This document shows, piece after piece, positions 62,801-64,000 of a stretch of DNA of 64,000 nucleotides (within the stretch, counting starts at the first letter, position 1; each line of letters starts with the position of its first letter). The notes under the pieces were generated by a model that ran no database searches, was not told the DNA's origin, and saw nothing but the letters and a program-made list of their open reading frames with translations. Origin of the DNA: Oscarella lobularis (lineage: Eukaryota > Porifera > Homoscleromorpha > Homosclerophorida > Oscarellidae); the NCBI RefSeq assembly GCF_947507565.1, contig NC_089176.1, positions 1,550,001-1,614,000 on the forward strand, written 5' to 3'. Made by a program: the position numbers and the translations under genes.

Positions 62801-64000
62801 GCCAAATTTTTCCAAAACCTCGACCGAAGTAGGCGCGCGATCGCTGTGCAATAGCAGTTGTGCTAAATAGCTGACGACAGACGACGTCTGCGTCATGGAT
62901 CGACCAGAAGTCGTCACACACTGTTCCCCACTCTCCCTCGTAGTAAATCTCGACGCGACCCTCATACTCCGAAGTGCCGCCGACAAGACGAAGTACTGAA
63001 AAACAAAGTCAAATAGTCACATTCCTAAGGAATTAGGTCCAACCTCCGTTCGGCAGACGACATTCAGGTTCTACGCCGGTCCACCTTCCGTTTGAGGTGC
63101 AAGCCAATGAGGATGTCCCAAATACGTTGTATCCGGAATTACATGAAAAAACAACATCTGTCCCAAATCCAGTGGCGTTAGTTGACGCCTGTCCGTTTTC
63201 AACGGCTTCAAGTGGCCGACAGTGAATTCCTTGACGAAGGTAAATATAGGTTCAATTTATTAAAATTAAGAAAATGAAGGTTACTTTCGCAGTTTGGAAT
63301 AGAATTTGACCACTCGCCGTCTTCGTCGCAGTGTAGAATGCTAACTGCTTCCAAAATAAATCCCGGAGTGCAACTAAAGCGTGCCAATGTCCCAACAGTG
63401 CGAAGCCCAGTTGACAAAGACAAAGGTTCAACAGCCGGAAGAACAGGGCAAAGAATAACTGCACATAAAGAAAATATCCTAATAAGAAGAACTAATAATA
63501 ATGATGCCTTTACGAGTCTCGCAAACGGCGCCAGTGTAACGGCGTGTGCATACGCACGTATAGTCATCGATGCCATCAATACACGTTCCTTCGTTTTGAC
63601 AAGGAGCAGAAGAACATTCGTCGATATCTAGTAAACCACAATATACATAAATCTAAAGACGTTCCCACATCTAAAACAAACTCGTCTCGCAAATATTTCC
63701 GGTATAGCCAGACACACAGCGACAGACAAACGCGTTGATTTGATCAACACAGGTTCCGCTATTCTGGCACGGCATAGATGCACATTCGTCAATATCTGAA
63801 TAGATAATTCACTAAAAGTTCTTCTAAGTGCCAAATAACAAAAGAGCTTACCTGTTTCGCAAAGGTAACCTGTGTAGCCGGCCAAGCAGTTGCACGAGTA
63901 CCCGTTAACACCGTCAATGCACCGCCCGCCATTTTGGCACGGAAATGAAAAGCATTCATTAATATCTAAAACGAAAAATTATGTCATTAAACTTAACCAA
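38567..64000 (-). CDS. locus B: paralogous giant receptor with two NIDO-AMOP-VWD units (5' end outside window)
   Basis: From right to left (N to C): 3 EGF, 2 sushi, 2 SRCR, 1 sushi, 1 EGF, NIDO, AMOP, VWD, beta-sandwich, Cys-rich module, 9 EGF, 1 sushi, FAM171-like, 17 sushi, 19 EGF, then a second NIDO, AMOP, VWD, beta-sandwich, Cys-rich module, 11 EGF, DUF4215-type block, cadherin-like repeats, TM and short tail. The junction of the two units (57237-57297) has a valid GTAAGC...CGACAG intron in phase 1. There is no TM or stop after the first unit, so I read one gene. Two genes, with the right one ending by an unseen exon, remain possible. Confidence 0.65.
38940..39920 (-). CDS. locus B membrane-proximal ectodomain
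   Basis: Exons 38940-39243, 39295-39510, 39579-39677, 39731-39787 and 39845-39920 correspond one for one with 7783-8761 in locus A. Shared strings include [18 protein letters not shown] and the Arg-rich [14 protein letters not shown] segment. Function is unknown; the Arg cluster could be a protease site. Confidence 0.6.
39978..42421 (-). CDS. locus B cadherin-like repeat region
   Basis: Exons start near 39978, 40333, 40773, 40934, 41105, 41307, 41438, 41586, 41731, 41892, 42056, 42210 and 42365, matching locus A. Motifs include [32 protein letters not shown] with LVDVDS, and LVTVIDSNG-type strands followed by [15 protein letters not shown]. Acidic residues fit calcium binding between repeats. 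Confidence 0.7.
42472..43844 (-). CDS. locus B Cys-rich exon with DUF4215-type repeats
   Basis: A single long exon beginning [17 protein letters not shown]. It has a 20-residue segment absent in locus A ([20 protein letters not shown]), the basic [10 protein letters not shown] site, then [30 protein letters not shown] and [13 protein letters not shown] repeats. It ends [14 protein letters not shown]. Confidence 0.75.
43895..45704 (-). CDS. locus B C-terminal EGF array (11 domains)
   Basis: Ten exons: 43895-44009, 44061-44171, 44223-44336, 44395-44622 (double EGF), 44683-44796, 44846-44980, 45033-45155, 45220-45345, 45412-45531 and 45585-45704. Order and exon edges match locus A 12680-14463, including the fused double-EGF exon. 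Confidence 0.85.
45756..46339 (-). CDS. locus B Cys-rich module and beta-sandwich exon
   Basis: Exon 45756-45911 encodes GWTGDFCN and the [19 protein letters not shown] core. Exon 45968-46339 encodes [33 protein letters not shown] and [20 protein letters not shown], and ends DCECGPG before a normal GTATGT donor. That donor is intact here, unlike in locus A. Confidence 0.7.
46394..48074 (-). CDS. locus B AMOP and VWF type D domains
   Basis: The long exon 46700-48074 encodes AMOP ([61 protein letters not shown]). VWD follows ([59 protein letters not shown]). Exon 46394-46639 carries the post-VWD segment with [18 protein letters not shown]. Confidence 0.9.
48120..48626 (-). CDS. locus B NIDO domain
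   Basis: Exons 48493-48626 and 48120-48443 encode [64 protein letters not shown] and [13 protein letters not shown]. Intron position and phase are the same as in the two other NIDO copies. Confidence 0.9.
48779..51913 (-). CDS. locus B EGF array (19 exons)
   Basis: Exons start near 48779, 48945, 49117, 49276, 49445, 49630, 49798, 49964, 50131, 50307, 50470, 50637, 50803, 50968, 51137, 51300, 51469, 51637 and 51800. Most are DIDEC/DVDEC calcium-binding EGF domains. The exon near 49445-49560 and its copy near 50131-50247 start [16 protein letters not shown], and their flanking introns are the same, 686 bp apart. Confidence 0.85.
51963..55807 (-). CDS. locus B sushi array (17 exons)
   Basis: One-domain exons at 51963-52136, 52186-52359, 52413-52586, 52639-52815, 52865-53038, 53091-53264, 53321-53494, 53545-53718, 53773-53945, 54003-54176, 54231-54404, 54458-54631, 54690-54863, 54915-55089, 55149-55322, 55381-55557 and 55613-55807. 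Each has the sushi pattern (C...NGT/S..T.FGT...F.C..GY.L.G...L.C...G.WS...P.C). From 52865 to 54863 three exon types repeat in a fixed order with a period of about 685 bp. One type has two extra Cys. Sushi arrays are typical of complement regulators and adhesion proteins. Confidence 0.9.
55861..57005 (-). CDS. locus B FAM171-like domain
   Basis: Exons 56766-57005 and 55861-56711. The first has [13 protein letters not shown] and [17 protein letters not shown]. The second has [35 protein letters not shown] and [17 protein letters not shown]. It is clearly homologous to, but much more diverged from, the three locus A copies. The intron at the shared position is 54 bp, as in A. Confidence 0.7.
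57063..57237 (-). CDS. locus B sushi exon at the unit junction
   Basis: A single sushi exon ([45 protein letters not shown]) lies between the FAM171-like domain on its left and the EGF array of the upstream unit on its right. Both flanking introns have canonical ends and phase 1. This makes it the physical link between the two NIDO-AMOP-VWD units. Confidence 0.8.
57297..58808 (-). CDS. upstream unit EGF array (9 exons)
   Basis: Exons start near 57297, 57463, 57633, 57802, 57968, 58151, 58324, 58500 and 58683. The four nearest the junction are the short EGF form. The five to the right are longer cEGF-type domains with a CSFEC-like core, resembling the right-hand parts of 12680-14463 and 43895-45704. 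The double-EGF exon of loci A and B is not present. Confidence 0.8.
58870..59450 (-). CDS. upstream unit Cys-rich module and beta-sandwich exon
   Basis: Exon 58870-59027 encodes [14 protein letters not shown] and [19 protein letters not shown]. Exon 59081-59450 encodes [48 protein letters not shown] and DCDCGPG, with a GTATGT donor. It is the third copy of this pair. Confidence 0.7.
59501..61145 (-). CDS. upstream unit AMOP and VWF type D domains
   Basis: Exon 59804-61145 encodes AMOP ([70 protein letters not shown]) and VWD ([59 protein letters not shown]). Exon 59501-59746 has [18 protein letters not shown]. It is the most diverged of the three copies, but all key Cys and the GDPH motif remain. 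Confidence 0.9.
61202..61705 (-). CDS. upstream unit NIDO domain
   Basis: Exons 61572-61705 and 61202-61510 encode [68 protein letters not shown] and [14 protein letters not shown]. Confidence 0.9.
61755..62102 (-). CDS. upstream unit EGF and sushi exons
   Basis: Exon 61755-61874 is an EGF domain ([18 protein letters not shown]). Exon 61929-62102 is a sushi domain ([45 protein letters not shown]). They connect NIDO to the SRCR pair. Confidence 0.8.
62155..62995 (-). CDS. two SRCR domains
   Basis: Exons 62690-62995 and 62155-62472 encode one scavenger-receptor Cys-rich domain each. Signatures are [53 protein letters not shown] and HYEDAGVVC in one, and [38 protein letters not shown] and HREDAGVSC in the other. 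SRCR domains bind microbial and self ligands in animals and are often paired with sushi domains in sponge receptors. Locus A has none in this window. Confidence 0.92.
63044..63458 (-). CDS. sushi pair upstream of SRCR
   Basis: Exons 63285-63458 ([42 protein letters not shown]) and 63044-63229 ([12 protein letters not shown] with the usual four Cys). They precede the SRCR pair in the protein. Confidence 0.8.
63514..63965 (-). CDS. right-edge EGF exons (array continues outside)
   Basis: Exons 63514-63627, 63682-63795 and 63852-63965 are calcium-binding-type EGF domains ([48 protein letters not shown]). A further intron begins at 63966, so the array continues beyond the window. Confidence 0.8.

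Overview
The window reads as metazoan genomic DNA, most likely from an early-branching animal such as a sponge. This is an inference, not an identification. The evidence is hundreds of short exons separated by roughly 45-70 bp GT-AG introns, phase-1 EGF and sushi exons, and animal extracellular domain families (SEA, NIDO, AMOP, VWD, SRCR, FN3, FAM171-like, receptor tyrosine kinase). I see no bacterial operon structure, rRNA gene, intact tRNA gene or CRISPR array.

Layout. 1-1338 (+) is the 3' end of an EGF-SEA-transmembrane receptor whose splice frames all close. 1339-3379 is non-coding and contains a GC-rich repeat-like patch. 3380-6247 (-) is a signal peptide-FN3-TM-tyrosine kinase gene whose kinase half carries several frame breaks and an internal deletion, so it looks like a pseudogene. 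7407-35182 (-) is locus A, a very large mosaic surface protein gene. 35183-38566 separates the two large loci and holds a 2-copy direct repeat and a foldback transposon with 73-bp inverted arms containing a tRNA-like SINE. 38567-64000 (-) is locus B, a paralog of locus A that runs off the right edge.

Domain order of locus A, N to C: Ser/Thr-rich exon, FAM171-like domain, two sushi, Pro/Thr repeat, 36 EGF; Pro/Thr, FAM171-like, two sushi, Pro/Thr, 9 EGF; Pro/Thr, FAM171-like, two sushi, 13 EGF; then NIDO, AMOP, VWD, a beta-sandwich domain, a Cys-rich module, 11 EGF, a DUF4215-type Cys-rich block, cadherin-like repeats, one TM helix and a cytoplasmic tail of about ten residues. Locus B has the same C-terminal half, preceded by 19 EGF, 17 sushi, one FAM171-like domain, one sushi and then a second NIDO-AMOP-VWD unit with its own EGFs, two SRCR domains and more sushi and EGF. 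I see no break between the two units.

The core NIDO-AMOP-VWD-EGF-TM order is that of MUC4/SUSD2-like membrane proteins. The expansion by exon-unit duplication, with introns nearly identical between copies, and the minimal tail suggest fast-evolving adhesion or recognition receptors (inference). Exon edges given below were read by eye from splice signals, homology between paralogs and reading-frame closure, so individual edges may be off by a few bases.
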